The notes below the pieces were generated by a model that worked only from the letters and a program-made list of their open reading frames with translations, made no database searches and was not told the DNA's origin. Source: Plantago major (taxonomy: Eukaryota; Streptophyta; Magnoliopsida; Lamiales; Plantaginaceae). From it: DNA of 64,000 bases. Positions 33,501-47,300 of this stretch are shown piece after piece; position 1 is the first letter of the stretch, and the number at the start of each line of letters is the position of its first letter. A program made the translations under genes and the position numbers. The stretch spans positions 65,707,187-65,771,186 of the forward strand of contig CM048839.1 in assembly GCA_026545765.1 (NCBI GenBank), read 5' to 3'.

Positions 33501-36500
33501 TTTATTGTTTTGTTTAACTCTAGACTAGAATTTTACATTTGTTGTTTACCCACTCATTATGTGTGTGGTTTAACACTCAAGTAGAGTTCTTCATTTGTTA
33601 TACTCTTACTCCTTCTGTGCATTGTTTAAATCTCGAATAGACTTCTTCGTTTGACATTATTCCACTCCTTTAGTGTGTTGTTTAACTCTCAAGTAGAGTT
33701 ATTCGTTTGTTGTTCATCCCTCTCCAAAGTGTCTTGTTTTTATCTCTCAAGTATAGTTTTTGGTTTGTTGTTTATTCAACTCCTTTTGTGTTTTGTTTAA
33801 CTCTCAAGAAGAGTTCTTCGTTCATTATTTTATTACTCCTCTTGTGTGTTGTTTAAATCTCACATTGACTTCTCCGTTTGTAATTATCCCACTCCTTTAT
33901 TGTGTTGTTTAACTCTCGAGTAGAATTTTACATTTGTTGTTTAACCCACTCATTATGTGTGTTGTTTAACACTCAAGTAGAGTTCTTCGTTTGTTATATT
34001 CTTACTCCTTCTGTGCATTGTTTAAATCTCGAATAGACCTCTTCGTTTGACATTATCCCACTCCTTTAGTGTGTTGTTTAACTCTCAAGTAGAGTTATTC
34101 GTTTGTTGTTCATCCCTCTCCAAAGTGTCGTGTTTATATCGTTCAAATAGAGTTGTTCGTTTGTTGTTTATTCAATTCCTTTTGTGTTTTATTTAACTCT
34201 CAAGTAGAGTTTTTCGTTCGTTATTTTATCACCCCTCAGGTGCGTTGTTTAAATCTCAGATTGTCTTCTCCGTTTGTAATTATCCCACTCCTTTATTGTG
34301 TTGTTTAACACTCGAGTAGAATTTTACATTTGTTGTTTATCCCACTCCTTATGTGTGTGGTTTAACACTCAAGTAGAGTTCTTCGTTTGTTATACTCTTA
34401 CTCTTCTATGCATTATTTAAATCTCGAATAGACTTCTTCGTTTGACATTATCCCACTCCTTCAGTGTGTTGTTTATCTGTCAAGTAGAGTTATTCGTTTG
34501 TTGTTGATCCCTCTCCAAAGTGTGTTGTTTATATCGCTCAAATAGAGTTGTTCGGTTTTTTTATTTATTCAATTCATTTTGTATTTTGTTTAACCCTCAA
34601 AAAGAGTTTTTCGTTCGTTATTGTATCACCCCTCTAGTGTGTTGTTTAAATCTCATATTGACTTCTCCGTTTGTAATTATCCCACTCCTTTATTGTGTTG
34701 TTTAACTCTCGAGTAGAATTTTACATTTGTTGTTTAACCCACTCATTATGTGTGTGGTTTAACACTCAAGTAGAGTTCTTCGTTTCTTATACTCTTACTC
34801 CTAATGTGCATTGTTTAAATCTCGAATAGACTTCGTCGTTTGACATTATCCCACTCCTTTAGTGTGTTGTTTAACTCTCAAGTAGAGTTATTCGTTTGTT
34901 GTTCATCCCTCTTCAAAGTGTCGTGTTTATATCGTTCAAATAGAGTTGTTCGTTTGTTGTTTATTCAATTCCTTTTGTGTTTTGTTTAACTCTCAAGTAG
35001 AATTTTTAGTTCGTTATTTTATCACCCCTCAGGTGCGTTGTTTAAATCTCTGATTGTCTTCTCCGTTTGTAAGTATCCCACTCCTTTATTGTGTTGTTTA
35101 ACTTTCGAGCAGAATTTTACATTTGTTGTTTATCCCACTCCTTATGTGTGTGGTTTAACACACAAGTAGAGTTCTTCGTTTGTTATACTCTTACTCTTCT
35201 ATGCAGTATTTAAATCTCGAATAGACTTCTTCGTTTGACATTATCCCACTCCTTTAGTGTGTGGTTTAACTCTCAAGTAGAGTTATTCGTTTGTTGTTCA
35301 TCCCTCTCCAAAGTGTGTTGTTTATATCGCTTAAATAGAGTTGTTCATTTTGTTGTTTATTCAATTCCTTTTGTATTTTGTTTAACCCTCAAAGAGAGTA
35401 TTTCGTTCGTTATTATATCACCCCTCTGGTGTGTTGTTTAAATCTCAGATTGTCTTCTCCGTTTGTAATTATCCCACTCCTTTATTGTGTTGTTTAACTC
35501 TCGAGTAGAATTTTACATTTGTTGTTTATCCCACTCCTTATGTGTGTGGTTTAACACACAAGTAGAGTTCTTCGTTTGTTATACTCTTACTCTTCTATGC
35601 AGTATTTAAATCTCGAATAGACTTCTTCGTTTGACATTATCCCACTCCTTTAGTGTGTTGTTTAACTCTCAAGTAGAGTTATTCGTTTGTTGTTCATCCC
35701 TCTCCAAAGTGTGTTGTTTATATCGCTTAAATAGAGTTGTTCCTTTTGTTGTTTATTCAATTCCTTTTGTATTTTGTTTAACCCTCAAAGAGAGTTTTTC
35801 GTTCGTTATTATATCACCCCTCTAGTGTGTTGTTTAAATCTCATATTGACTTCTCCGTTTGTAATTATCCCACTCCTTTATTGTGTTGTTTAACTCTCGA
35901 GTAGAATTTTACATTTGTTGTTTAACCCACTCATTATGTGTGTGGTTTAACACTCCAGTAGAGTTCTTCGTTTGTTATACTCTTACTCCTTCTGTGCATT
36001 GTTTAAATCTCGAATAGACCTCTTCCTTTGACATTATCCCACTCCTTTAGTGTGTTGTTTAACTCTCAAGTAGAGTTATTCGTTTGTTGTTCATCCCTCT
36101 CCAAAGTGTCCTGTTTATATCGCTCAAATAGAGTTGTTCGTTTGTTGTTTATTCAATTCCTTTTGTGTTTTATTTAACTCTCAAGTAGAGTTTTTCGTTC
36201 CTTATTTTATCACCCCTCAGGTGCGTTGTTTAAATCTCAGATTGTCTTCTCCGTTTGTAATTATCCCACTCCTTTATTGTGTTGTTTAACACTCGAGTAG
36301 AATTTTACATTTGTTGTTTATCCCACTCCTTATGTATGTGGTTTAACACTCAAGTAGAGTTCTTCGTTTGTTATACTCTTACTCTTCTATGCATTATTTA
36401 AATCTCGAATAGACTTCTTCGTTAGACATTATCCCACTCCTTTAGTGTGTTGTTTAACTCTCAAGTAGAGTTATTTGTTTGTTGTTCATCCATCTCGAAT

Positions 36501-37604
36501 GTGTCGTGTTTATATCGTTCAAATAGAGTTGTTCGTTTGTTGTTTATTCAATTCCTTTTGTGTTTTATTTAACTCTCAAGTAGAGTTTTTCGTTCGTTAT
36601 TTTATCACCCCTCAGGTGCGTTGTTTAAATCTCAGATTGTGTTCTCCGTTTGTAATTATCCCACTCCTTTATTGTGTTGTTTAACACTCGAGTAGAATTT
36701 TACATTTGTTGTTTATCCCACTCCTTATGTGTGTGGTTTAACACTCAAGTAGAGTTCTTCATTTGTTATACTCTTACTCTTCTATGCATTATTTAAATCT
36801 CGAATAGACTTCTTCGTTTGACATTATCCCACTCCTTTAGTGTGTTGTTTAACTGTCAAGTAGAGTTATTCGTTTGTTGTTTATCCCTCTCCAAAGTGTG
36901 TTGTTTATATCGCTCAAATAGAGTTGTTCGTTTTGTTGTTTATTCAATTCCTTTTGTATTTTGTTTAACCCTCAAAGAGAGTTTTTCGTTCGTTATTGTA
37001 TCACCCCTCTAGTGTGTTGTTTAAATCTCAGATTGACTTCTCCATTTGTAATTATCCCACTCCTTTATTGTGTTGTTTAACTCTCGAGTAGAATTTTACA
37101 TTTGTTGTTTAACCCACTCATTATGTGTGTTGTTTAACACTCAAGTAGAGTTCTTCGTTTGTTATACTCTTACTCCTTCTGTGCATTGTTTAAATCTCGA
37201 ATAGACCTCTTCGTTTGACATTATCCCACTCCTTTAGTGTGTTGTTTAACTCTCAAGTAGAGTTATTCGTTTGTTGTTCATCCCTCTCCAAAGTGTCGTG
37301 TTTATATCGTTCAAATAGAGTTGTTCGTTTGTTGTTTATTCAATTCCTTTTGTGTTTTATTTAACTCTCAAGTAGAGTTTTTCGTTCGTTATTTTATCAC
37401 CCCTCAGGTGCGTTGTTTAAATCTCAGTTTTTGTTCTTCGTTTGTAATTATCCCACTCCTTTATTGTGTTGTTTAACACTCGAGTAGAATTTTACATTTG
37501 TTGTTTATCCCACTCCTTATGTGTGTGGTTTAACACTCAAGTAGAGTTCTTCGTTTGTTATACTCTTACTCTTCTATGCATTATTTAAATCTCGAATAGA
37601 CTTC
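24594..37604 (+). repeat. Satellite block with mixed monomer order and an 11-monomer duplication
   Basis: A, B, C and intermediate monomers alternate less regularly. A segment of about eleven monomers is present twice: characteristic monomers at 27429 and 27741 recur at 31750 and 32069, about 4.32 kb away. The left copy (about 26.1-28.9 kb) has many tiny losses that the right copy lacks. Confidence 0.75.
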
Positions 37605-40600
37605 TTCGTTTGACATTATCCCACTCCTTCAGTGTATTGTTTAACTGTCAAGTAGAGTTATTCGTTTGTTGTTTATCCCTCTCCAAAGTGTGTTGTTTAT
37701 ATCGCTCAAATAGAGTTGTTCGTTTTATTGTTTATTCAATTCCTTTTGTATTTTGTTTAACCCTCAAAGAGAGTTTTTCGTTCGTTATTGTATCACCCCT
37801 CTAGTGTGTTGTTTAAATCTCAGATTGACTTCTCCGTTTGTAAATATCCTACTCCTTTATTGTGTTGTTTAACTCTCGAGTAGAATTTTACATTTGTTGT
37901 TTAACCCACTCATTACGTGTGTTGTTTAACACTCAAGTAGAGTTCTTCGTTTGTTATACTCTTACTCCTTCCGTGCATTGTTTAAATCTCGAATAGACTT
38001 CTTCGTTTGACATTATCCCACTCCTTTAGTGTCTTGTTTAACTCTCAAGTAGAGTTATTCGTTTGTTGTTCATCCCTCTCCAAAGTGTCGTGTTTATATC
38101 GTTCAAATAGAGTTGTTCGTTTGTTGTTTATTCGATTCCTTTTGTGTTTTGTTTAAGTCTCAAGTAGAGTTTTTCGTTCGTTATTTTATCACCCCTCAAG
38201 TGCGTTGTTTAAATCTCAGATTGTCTTCTCCGTTTGTAATTATCCCACTCCTTTATTGTGTTGTTTAACTGTCGAGTAGAATTTTACATTTGTTGTTTAA
38301 CCCACTCATTATGTGTGTGGTTTAACACTCATGTAGAGTTCTTCGTTTGTTATACTGTTACTCCTTCTGTGCATTGTTTAAATCTCGAATAGACTTCTTC
38401 GTTTGACGTTATCACACTCCTTTAGTGTGTTGTTTAACTCCCAAGTAGAGTTATTCGTTTGTTGTTCAACCCTCTCCAAAGTGTCTTGTTTTTATCTCTC
38501 AAGTAGAGTTGTTGGTTTGTTGTTTATTCAACTCCTTTTGTGTCTTGTTTAACTCTCAAGTAGAGTTCATCGTTCATTATTTTATTACTCCTCTTGTGTG
38601 TTGTTTAAATCTCAAAATTGACTTCTCCGTTTGTAATTATCACACTTCTTTATTGTTTTGTTTAACTCTAGACTAGAATTTTACATTTGTTGTTTACCCA
38701 CTCATTATGTGTGTGGTTTAACACTCAAGTAGAGTTCTTCGTTTGTTATACTCTTACTGCTTCTGTGCATTGTTTAAATCTCAAATAGACTTCTTCGTTT
38801 GACATTATCCCACTCCTTTACTGTGTTTTTTAACTCTCAAGTAGAGTTATTCGTTTGTTGTTTATCCCTCTCCAAAGTGTGTTGTTTATGTCTCTCAAAT
38901 AGAGTTGTTGGTTTTGTTGTTTATTCAATTCCTTTTGTATTTTGTTTAACCCTCAAAGAGAGTTTTTTCGTTATTATTGTATCACCCCTCTGGTGTGTTG
39001 TCTAAATCTCAGATTGACTGCCCCGTTTGTAATAATCCCACTCCTTTATTGTGTTGTTTAACTCTCGAGTAGAATTTTACATTTATTGTTTAACCCACTC
39101 ATTATGTGTGTGGTTTAACACTCATGTGGAGTTCTTCGTTTATTATACTCTTCCTCCTTCCGTGCATTGTTTAAATCTCGAATAGACTTCTTCGTTTGAC
39201 ATTATCCCACTCCTTTACTGTGTTGTATAACTCTCAAGTAGAGTTATTCGTTTGTTGTTCATCCCTCTCCAAAGTGTCTTGTTTTTATCTCTCAAGTATA
39301 GTTTTTGGTTTGTTGTTTATTCAACTCCTTTTGTGTTTTGTTTAACTCTCAAGTAGAGTTCTTCGTTCATTATTTTATTACTCCTCTTGTGTGTTGTTTA
39401 AAACTCAAAATTGACTTCTCCGTTTTTAATTATCACACTTCTTTATTGTTTTGTTTAACTCTAGACTATAATTTTACATTTCTTGTTTACCCACTCATTA
39501 TGTGTGTGGTTTAACACTCAAGTAGAGTTCTTCGTTTGTTATACTCTTACTTCTTCTGTGCATTGTTTGAATCTCGAATAGACTTCTTCGTTTGACATTA
39601 TCCCACTCCTTTAGTGTGTTGTTTAACTCTCAAGTAGAGTTATTCGTTTGTTGTTCATCCATCTCCAATGTGTCGTGTTTATATCGTTCAAATAGAGTTT
39701 TTCGTTTGTTGTTTATTCAATTCCTTTTGTGTTTTATTTAACTCTCAAGTAGAGTTTTTCGTTCGTTATTTTATCACCCCTCAGGTGCTTTGTTTAAATC
39801 TCAGTTTGTGTTCTTCGTTTGTAATTATCCCACTCCTTTATTGTGTTGTTTAACACTCGAGTAGAATATTACATTTGTTGTTTATCCCACTCCTTATGTG
39901 TGTGGTTTAACACTCAAGTAGAGTTCTTCGTTTGTTATACTCTTACTCTTCTATGCATTATTTAAATCTCGAATAGACTTCTTCGTTTGACATTATCCCA
40001 CTCCTTCAGTGTGTTGTTTAACTGTCAAGTAGAGTTATTCGTTTGTTGTTTATCCCTCTCCAAAGTGTGTTGTTTATATCGCTCAAATAGAGTTGTTCGT
40101 TTTGTTGTTTATTCAATTCCTTTTGTATTTTGTTTAACCCTCAAAGAGAGTTTTTCGTTCGTTATTGTATCACCCCTCTAGTGTGTTGTTTAAATCTCAG
40201 ATTGACTTCTCCGTTTGTAAATATCCTACTCCTTTATTGTGTTGTTTAACTCTCGAGTAGAATTTTACATTTGTTGTTTAACCCACTCATTACGTGTGTT
40301 GTTTAACACTCAAGTAGAGTTCTTCGTTTGTTATACTCTTACTCCTTCTGTGCATTGTTTAAATCTCGAATAGACTTCTTCGTTTGACATTATCCCACTC
40401 CTTTAGTGTGTTGTTTAACTCTCAAGTAGAGTTATTCGTTTGTTGTTCATCCCTCTCCAAAGTGTCGTGTTTATATCGTTCAAATAGAGTTGTTCGTTTG
40501 TTGTTTATTCGATTCCTTTTGTGTTTTGTTTAACTCTCAAGTAGAGTTTTTCGTTCGTTATTTTATCACCCCTCAGGTGCGTTGTTTAAATCTCAGATTG

Positions 40601-43600
40601 TCTTCTCCGTTTGTAATTATCCCACTCCTTTATTGTGTTGTTTAACTGTCGAGTAGAATTTTACATTTGTTGTTTAACCCACTCATTATGTGTGTGGTTT
40701 AACACTCATGTAGAGTTCTTCGTTTGTTATACTGTTACTCCTTCTGTGCATTGTTTAAATCTCGAATAGACTTCTTCGTTTGACATTATCCCACTCCTTT
40801 AGTGTGTTGTTTAACTCCCAAGTAGAGTTATTCGTTTGTTGTTCAACCCTCTCCAAAGTGTCTTGTTTTTATCTCTCAAGTAGAGTTGCTGGTTTGTTGT
40901 TTATTCAACTCCTTTTGTGTCTTGTTTAACTCTCAAGTAGAGTTCATCGTTCATTATTTTATTACTCCTCTTGTGTGTTGTTTAAATCTCAAAATTGACT
41001 TCTCCGTTTGTAATTATCACACTTCTTTATTGTTTTGTTTAACTCTAGACTAGAATTTTACATTTGTTGTTTACCCACTCATTATGTGTGTGGTTTAACA
41101 CTCAAGTTGAGTTCTTCGTTTGTTATACTCTTACTCCTTCTGTGCATTGTTTAAATCTCGAATAGACTTCTTCGTTTGACATTCTCCCACTCCTAGTGTG
41201 TTGTTTAACTCTCAAGTAGAGTTATTCGTTTGTTGTTTATCCCTCTCCAAAGTGTGTTGTTTATATCGCTCAAATAGAGTTGTTCGTTTTGTTGTTTATT
41301 CAATTCCTTTTGTATTTTGTTTAACCCTCAAAGAGAGTTTTTCGTTCGTTATTGTATCACCCCTCTGGTGTGTTGTCTAAATCTCAGATTGACTGCCCCG
41401 TTTGTAATAATCCCACTAATTTATTGTGTTGTTTAACTCTCGAGTAGAATTTTACATTTATTGTTTAACCCACTCATTATGTGTGTGGTTTAACACTCAT
41501 GTGGAGTTCTTCGTTTATTATACTCTTCCTCCTTCCGTGCATTGTTTAAATCTCGAATAGACTTCTTCGTTTCACATTATCCCACTCCTTTACTGTGTTG
41601 TATAACTCTCAAGTAGAGTTATTCGTTTGTTGTTCATCCCTCTCCAAAGTGTCTTGTTTTTATCTCTCAAGTATAGTTTTTGGTTTGTTGTTTATTCAAC
41701 TCCTTTTGTGTTTTGTTTAACTCTCAAGTAGAGTTCTTCGTTCATTATTTTATTACTCCTCTTGTGTGTTGTTTAAATCTCAAAATTGACTTCTCCGTTT
41801 GTAATTATCACACTTCTTTATTGTTTTGTTTAACTCTAGACTAGAATTTTAAATTTCTTGTTTACCCACTCATTATGTGTGTGGTTTAACACTCAAGTAG
41901 AGTTCTTCGTTTGTTATACTCTTACTTCTTCTGTGCATTGTTTAAATCTCGAATAGACTTCTTCGTTTGACATTATCCCACTCCTTTAGTGTGTTGTCTA
42001 ACTCTCAAGTAGAGTTATTCGTTTGTTGTTCATCCATCTCCAATGTGTCGTGTTTATATCGTTCAAATAGAGTTTTTCGTTTGTTGTTTATTCAATTCCT
42101 TTTGTGTTTTATTTAATTCTCAAGTAGAGTTTTTCGTTCGTTATTTTATCACCCCTCAGGTGCGTTGTTTAAATCTCAGTTTGTGTTCTTCGTTTGTAAT
42201 TATCCCACTCCTTTATTGTGTTGTTTAACACTCGAGTAGAATTTTACATTTGTTGTTTATCCCACTCCTTATGTGTGTGGTTTAACACTCAAGTAGAGTT
42301 CTTCGTTTGTTATACTCTTACTCTTCTATGCATTATTTAAATCTCGAATAGACTTCTTCGTTTGACATTATCCCACTCCTTCAGTGTGTTGTTTAACTGT
42401 CAAGTAGAGTTATTCGTTTGTTGTTTATCCCTCTCCAAAGTGTGTTGTTTATATCGCTCAAATAGAGTTGTTCGTTTTGTTGTTTATTCAATTCCTTTTG
42501 TATTTTGTTTAACCCTCAAAGAGAGTTTTTCGTTCGTTATTGTATCACCCCTCTAGTGTGTTGTTTAAATCTCAGATTGACTTCTCCGTTTGTAAATATC
42601 CTACTCCTTTATTGTGTTGTTTAACTCTCGAGTAGAATTTTACATTTCTTGTTTAACCCACTCATTACGTGTGTTGTTTAACACTCAAGTAGAGTTCTTC
42701 GTTTGTTATACTCTTACTCCTTCTGTGTATTGTTTAAATCTCGAATAGACTTCTTCGTTTGACATTATCCCACTCCTTTAGTGTGTTGTTTAACTCTCAA
42801 GTAGAGTTATTCGTTTGTTGTTCATCCCTCTCCAAAGTGTCGTGTTTATATCGTTCAAATAGAGTTGTTCGTTTGTTGTTTATTCGATTCCTTTTGTGTT
42901 TTGTTTAACTCTCAAGTAGAGTTTTTCGTTCGTTATTTTATCACCCCTCAGGTGTGTTGTTTATATCTCAGATTGTCTTCTCCGTTTGTAATCATCCCAC
43001 TCTTTTATTATGTTTTTTAACTCTCATGTAGAATTTTACATTTGTTGTTTATCCCACTCCTTATGTTTGTGGTTTAACTCCCAAGTAGAGTTCTTCGTTT
43101 GTTTAAATCTCGAATAGACATCTTCGTTTAACATTAACCCACTCCAGTAGTGTGTTGTTTAATTAGAGTTATTCGTTTGTTGTTCAACCCTCTCCAAAGT
43201 GTCTTGTTTTTCTCTCTCAAGTAGAGTTGCTGGTTTGTTGTTTATTCAACTCCTTTTGTGTCTTGTTTAACTCTCAAGTAGAGTTCATCGTTCATTATTT
43301 TATTACTCCTCTTGTGTGTTGTTTAAATCTCAAAATTGACTTCTCCGTTTGTAATTATCACACTTCTTTATTGTTTTGTTTAACTCTAGACTAGAATTTT
43401 ACATTTGTTGTTTACCCACTCATTATGTGTGTGGTTTAACACTCAAGTTGAGTTCTTCGTTTGTTATACTCTTACTCGTTCTGTGCATTGTTTAAATCTC
43501 GAATAGACTTCTTCGTTTGACATTATCCCACTCCTAGTGTGTTGTTTAACTCTCAAGTAGAGTTATTCGTTTGTTGTTTATCCCTCTCGAAAGTGTGTTG

Positions 43601-44300
43601 TTTATATCGCTCAAATAGAGTTGTTCGTTTTGTTGTTTATTCAATTCCTTTTGTATTTTGTTTAACCCTCAAAGAGAGTTTTTCGTTCGTTATTGTATCA
43701 CCCCTCTGGTGTGTTGTCTAAATCTCAGATTGACTGCCCCGTTTGTAATAATCCCACTCCTTTATTGTGTTGTTTAACTCTCGAGTAGAATTTTACATTT
43801 ATTGTTTAACCCACTCATTATGTGTGTGGTTTAACACTCATGTGGAGTTCTTCATTTATTATACTCTTCCTCCTTCCGTGAATTGTTTAAATCTCGAATA
43901 GACTTCTTCGTTTGACATTATCCCACTCCTTTACTGTGTTGTATAACTCTCAAGTAGAGTTATTCGTTTGTGGTTCATCCCTCTCCAAAGTGTCTTGTTT
44001 TTATCTCTCAAGTATAGTTTTTGGTTTCTTGTTTATTCAACTCCTTTTGTGTTTTGTTTAACTCTCAAGTAGAGTTCTTCGTTCATTATTTTATTACTCC
44101 TCTTGTGTGTTGTTTAAATCTCAAAATTGACTTCTCCGTTTGTAATTATCACACTTCTTTATTGTTTTGTTTAACTCTAGACTAGAATTTTACATTTCTT
44201 GTTTACCCACTCATTATGTGTGTGGTTTAACACTCAAGTAGAGTTCTTCGTTTGTTATACTCTTACTTCTTCTGTGCATTGTTTAAATCTCGAATAGATT
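37605..44300 (+). repeat. Higher-order repeat block: hexamer, about 2376 bp, nearly three copies
   Basis: The same six-monomer order starts at 37605, 39982 and 42357 (spacings 2377 and 2375). The third copy loses about 36 bp near 43.1 kb and stops matching at about 44.3 kb. Confidence 0.85.
42950..43170 (+). repeat. Locally diverged and shortened monomer in the third hexamer copy
   Basis: Compared with the same place one hexamer to the left, this stretch has many substitutions (for example ATGTTTGTGG, ACATTAACCC, CCAGTAGTG). Subunit 7 is shortened, with TTCGTTTG running straight into TTTAAATCTCG near 43100-43115. Confidence 0.75.
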
Positions 44301-47300
44301 TCTTCGTTTGACATTATCCCACTCCTTTAGTGTGTTGTTTAACTCCCAAGTAGAGTTATTCGTTTGTTGTTCATCCCTCTCCAAAGTGTCTTGTTTTTAT
44401 CTCTCAAGTAGAGTTGTTGGTTTGTTGTTTATTCAACTCCTTTTGTGTTTTGTTTAAGTCTCAAGTAGAGTTCTTCGTTCATTATTTTATTACTCCTCTT
44501 GTGTGTTGTTTAAATCTCAAAATTGACTTCTCCGTTTGTAATTATCACACTTCTTTATTGTTTTGTTTAACTCTAGACTAGAATTTTACATTTGTTGTTT
44601 ACCCACTCATTATGTGTGTGGTTTAACACTCAAGTAGAGTTCTTCATTTGTTATACTCTTACTCCTTCTGTGCATTGTTTAAATCTCGAATAGACTTCTT
44701 CGTTTGACATTATTCCACTCCTTTAGTGTGTTGTTTAACTCTCAAGTAGAGTTATTCGTTTGTTGTTCATCCCTCTCCAAAGTGTCTTGTTTTTATCTCT
44801 CAAGTATAGTTTTTGGTTTGTTGTTTATTCAACTCCTTTTGTGTTTTGTTTAACTCTCAAGTAGAGTTCTTCGTTCATTATTTTATTACTCCTCTTGTGT
44901 GTTGTTTAAATCTCAAAATTGACTTCTCCGTTTGTAATTATCACACTTCTTTATTGTTTTGTTTAACTCTAGACTAGAATTTTACATTTGTTGTTTACCC
45001 ACTCATTATGTGTGTGGTTTAACACTCAAGTAGAGTTCTTCGTTTGTTATACTCTTACTTCTTCTGTGCATTGTTTAAATCTCGAATAGACTTCTTCGTT
45101 TGACATTATCCCACTCCTATAGTGTGTTGTTTAACTCTCAAGTACAGTTATTCGTTTGTTGTTCATCCATCTCGAATGTGTCGTGTTTATATCGTTCAAA
45201 TAGAGTTGTTCGTTTGTTGTTTATTCAATTCCTTCTGTGTTTTATTTAACTCTCAAGTAGAGTTTTTCGTTCGTTATTTTATCACCCCTCAGGTGCGTTG
45301 TTTAAATCTCAAATTGTGTTCTCCGTTTGTAATCATCCCACTCCTTTATTGTGTTGTTTAACACTCGAGTAGAATTTTACATTTGTTGTTTATCCCACTC
45401 CTTATGTGTGTGGTTTAACACTCAAGTAGAGTTCTTCGTTTGTTATACTCTTACTCTTCTATGCATTATTTAAATCTCGAATAGACTTCTTCGTTAGACA
45501 TTATCCCACTCCTTTAGTGTGTTATTTAACTGTCAAGTAGAGTTATTCGTTTGTTGTTGATCCCTCTCCAAAGTGTCTTGTTTTTATCTCTCAAGTATAG
45601 TTTTTGGTTTGTTGTTTATTCAACTCCTTTTGTGTTTTGTTTAACTCTCAAGTAGAGTTCTTCGTTCATTATTGTATCACCCCTCTAGTGTGTTGTTTAA
45701 ATCTCATATTGACTTTTCCGTTTGTAATTATCCCACTCCTTTATTGTGTTGTTTAACTCTCGAGTAGAATTTTACATTTGTTGTTTACCCACTCATTATG
45801 TGTGTGGTTTAACACTCAAGTAGAGTTCTTCATTTGTTATACTCTTACTCCTTCTGTGCATTGTTTAAATCTCGAATAGACTTCTTCGTTTGACATTATT
45901 CCACTCCTTTAGTGTGTTGTTTAACTCTCAAGTAGAGTTATTCGTTTGTTGTTCATCCCTCTCCAAAGTGTCTTGTTTTTATCTCTCAAGTATAGTTTTT
46001 GGTTTGTTGTTTATTCAACTCCTTTTGTGTTTTGTTTAACTCTCAAGTAGAGTTCTTCGTTCATTATTTTATTACTCCTCTTGTGTGTTGTTTAAATCTC
46101 AAAATTGACTTCTCCGTTTGTAATTATCACACTTCTTTATTGTTTTGTTTAACTCTAGACTAGAATTTTACATTTGTTGTTTACCCACTCATTATGTGTG
46201 TGGTTTAACACTCAAGTAGAGTTCTTCGTTTGTTATACTCTTACTTCTTCTGTGCATTGTTTAAATCTCGAATAGACTTCTTCGTTTGACATTATCCCAC
46301 TCCTATAGTGTGTTGTTTAACTCTCAAGTAGAGTTATTCGTTTGTTGTTCATCCATCTCGAATGTGTCGTGTTTATATCGTTCAAATAGAGTTGTTCGTT
46401 TGTTGTTTATTCAATTCCTTCTGTGTTTTATTTAACTCTCAAGTAGAGTTTTTCGTTCGTTATTTTATCACCCCTCAGGTGCGTTGTTTAAATCTCAAAT
46501 TGTGTTCTCCGTTTGTAATTATCCCACTCCTTTATTGTGTTGTTTAACACTCGAGTAGAATTTTACATTTGTTGTTTATCCCACTCCTTATGTGTGGTTT
46601 AACACTCAGTAAGTTCTTCGTTTGTTATACTCTTACTCTTCTATGCATTATTTAAATCTCGAATAGACTTCTTCGTTAGACATTATCACTCCTTTAGTGT
46701 GTTGTTTAACTGTCAAGTAGAGTTATTCGTTTGTTGTTGATCCCTCTCCAAAGTGTGTTGTTTATATCGCTCAAATAGAGTTGTTCGGTTTTTTTATTTA
46801 TTCAATTCATTTTGTATTTTGTTTAACCCTCAAAGAGAGTTTTTCGTTCGTTATTGTATCACCCCTCTAGTGTGTTGTTTAAATCTCAAATTGACTTCTT
46901 CGTTTGTAATTATCCCACTCTTTTATTGTGTTGTTTAACTCTCGAGTAGAATTTTACATTTGTTGTTTATTCCACTCCTTGTGTGTGTGGTTTAACACTC
47001 AAGTAGAGTTCTTCGTTTGTTATACTCTTACTCCTTCTCTGCATTGTTTAAGTCTCGAATAGACTTCTTCGTTTGACACTATCCCACTCCGTTAGTGTGT
47101 TGTTTAACTCTCAAGTAGAGTTATTCGTTTGTTGTTCATCCCTCTCCAAAGTGTGTTGTTTATATCAATCAAATAGAGTTGTTCGTTTGTTGTTTATTCA
47201 ATTCCTTTTGTGTTTTGTTTAACTCTCAAGTAGAGTTTTTCGTTCGTTATTTTATCACCCCTCAGGTGCGTTGTTTAAATCTCAAATTGTCTTCTCCGTT

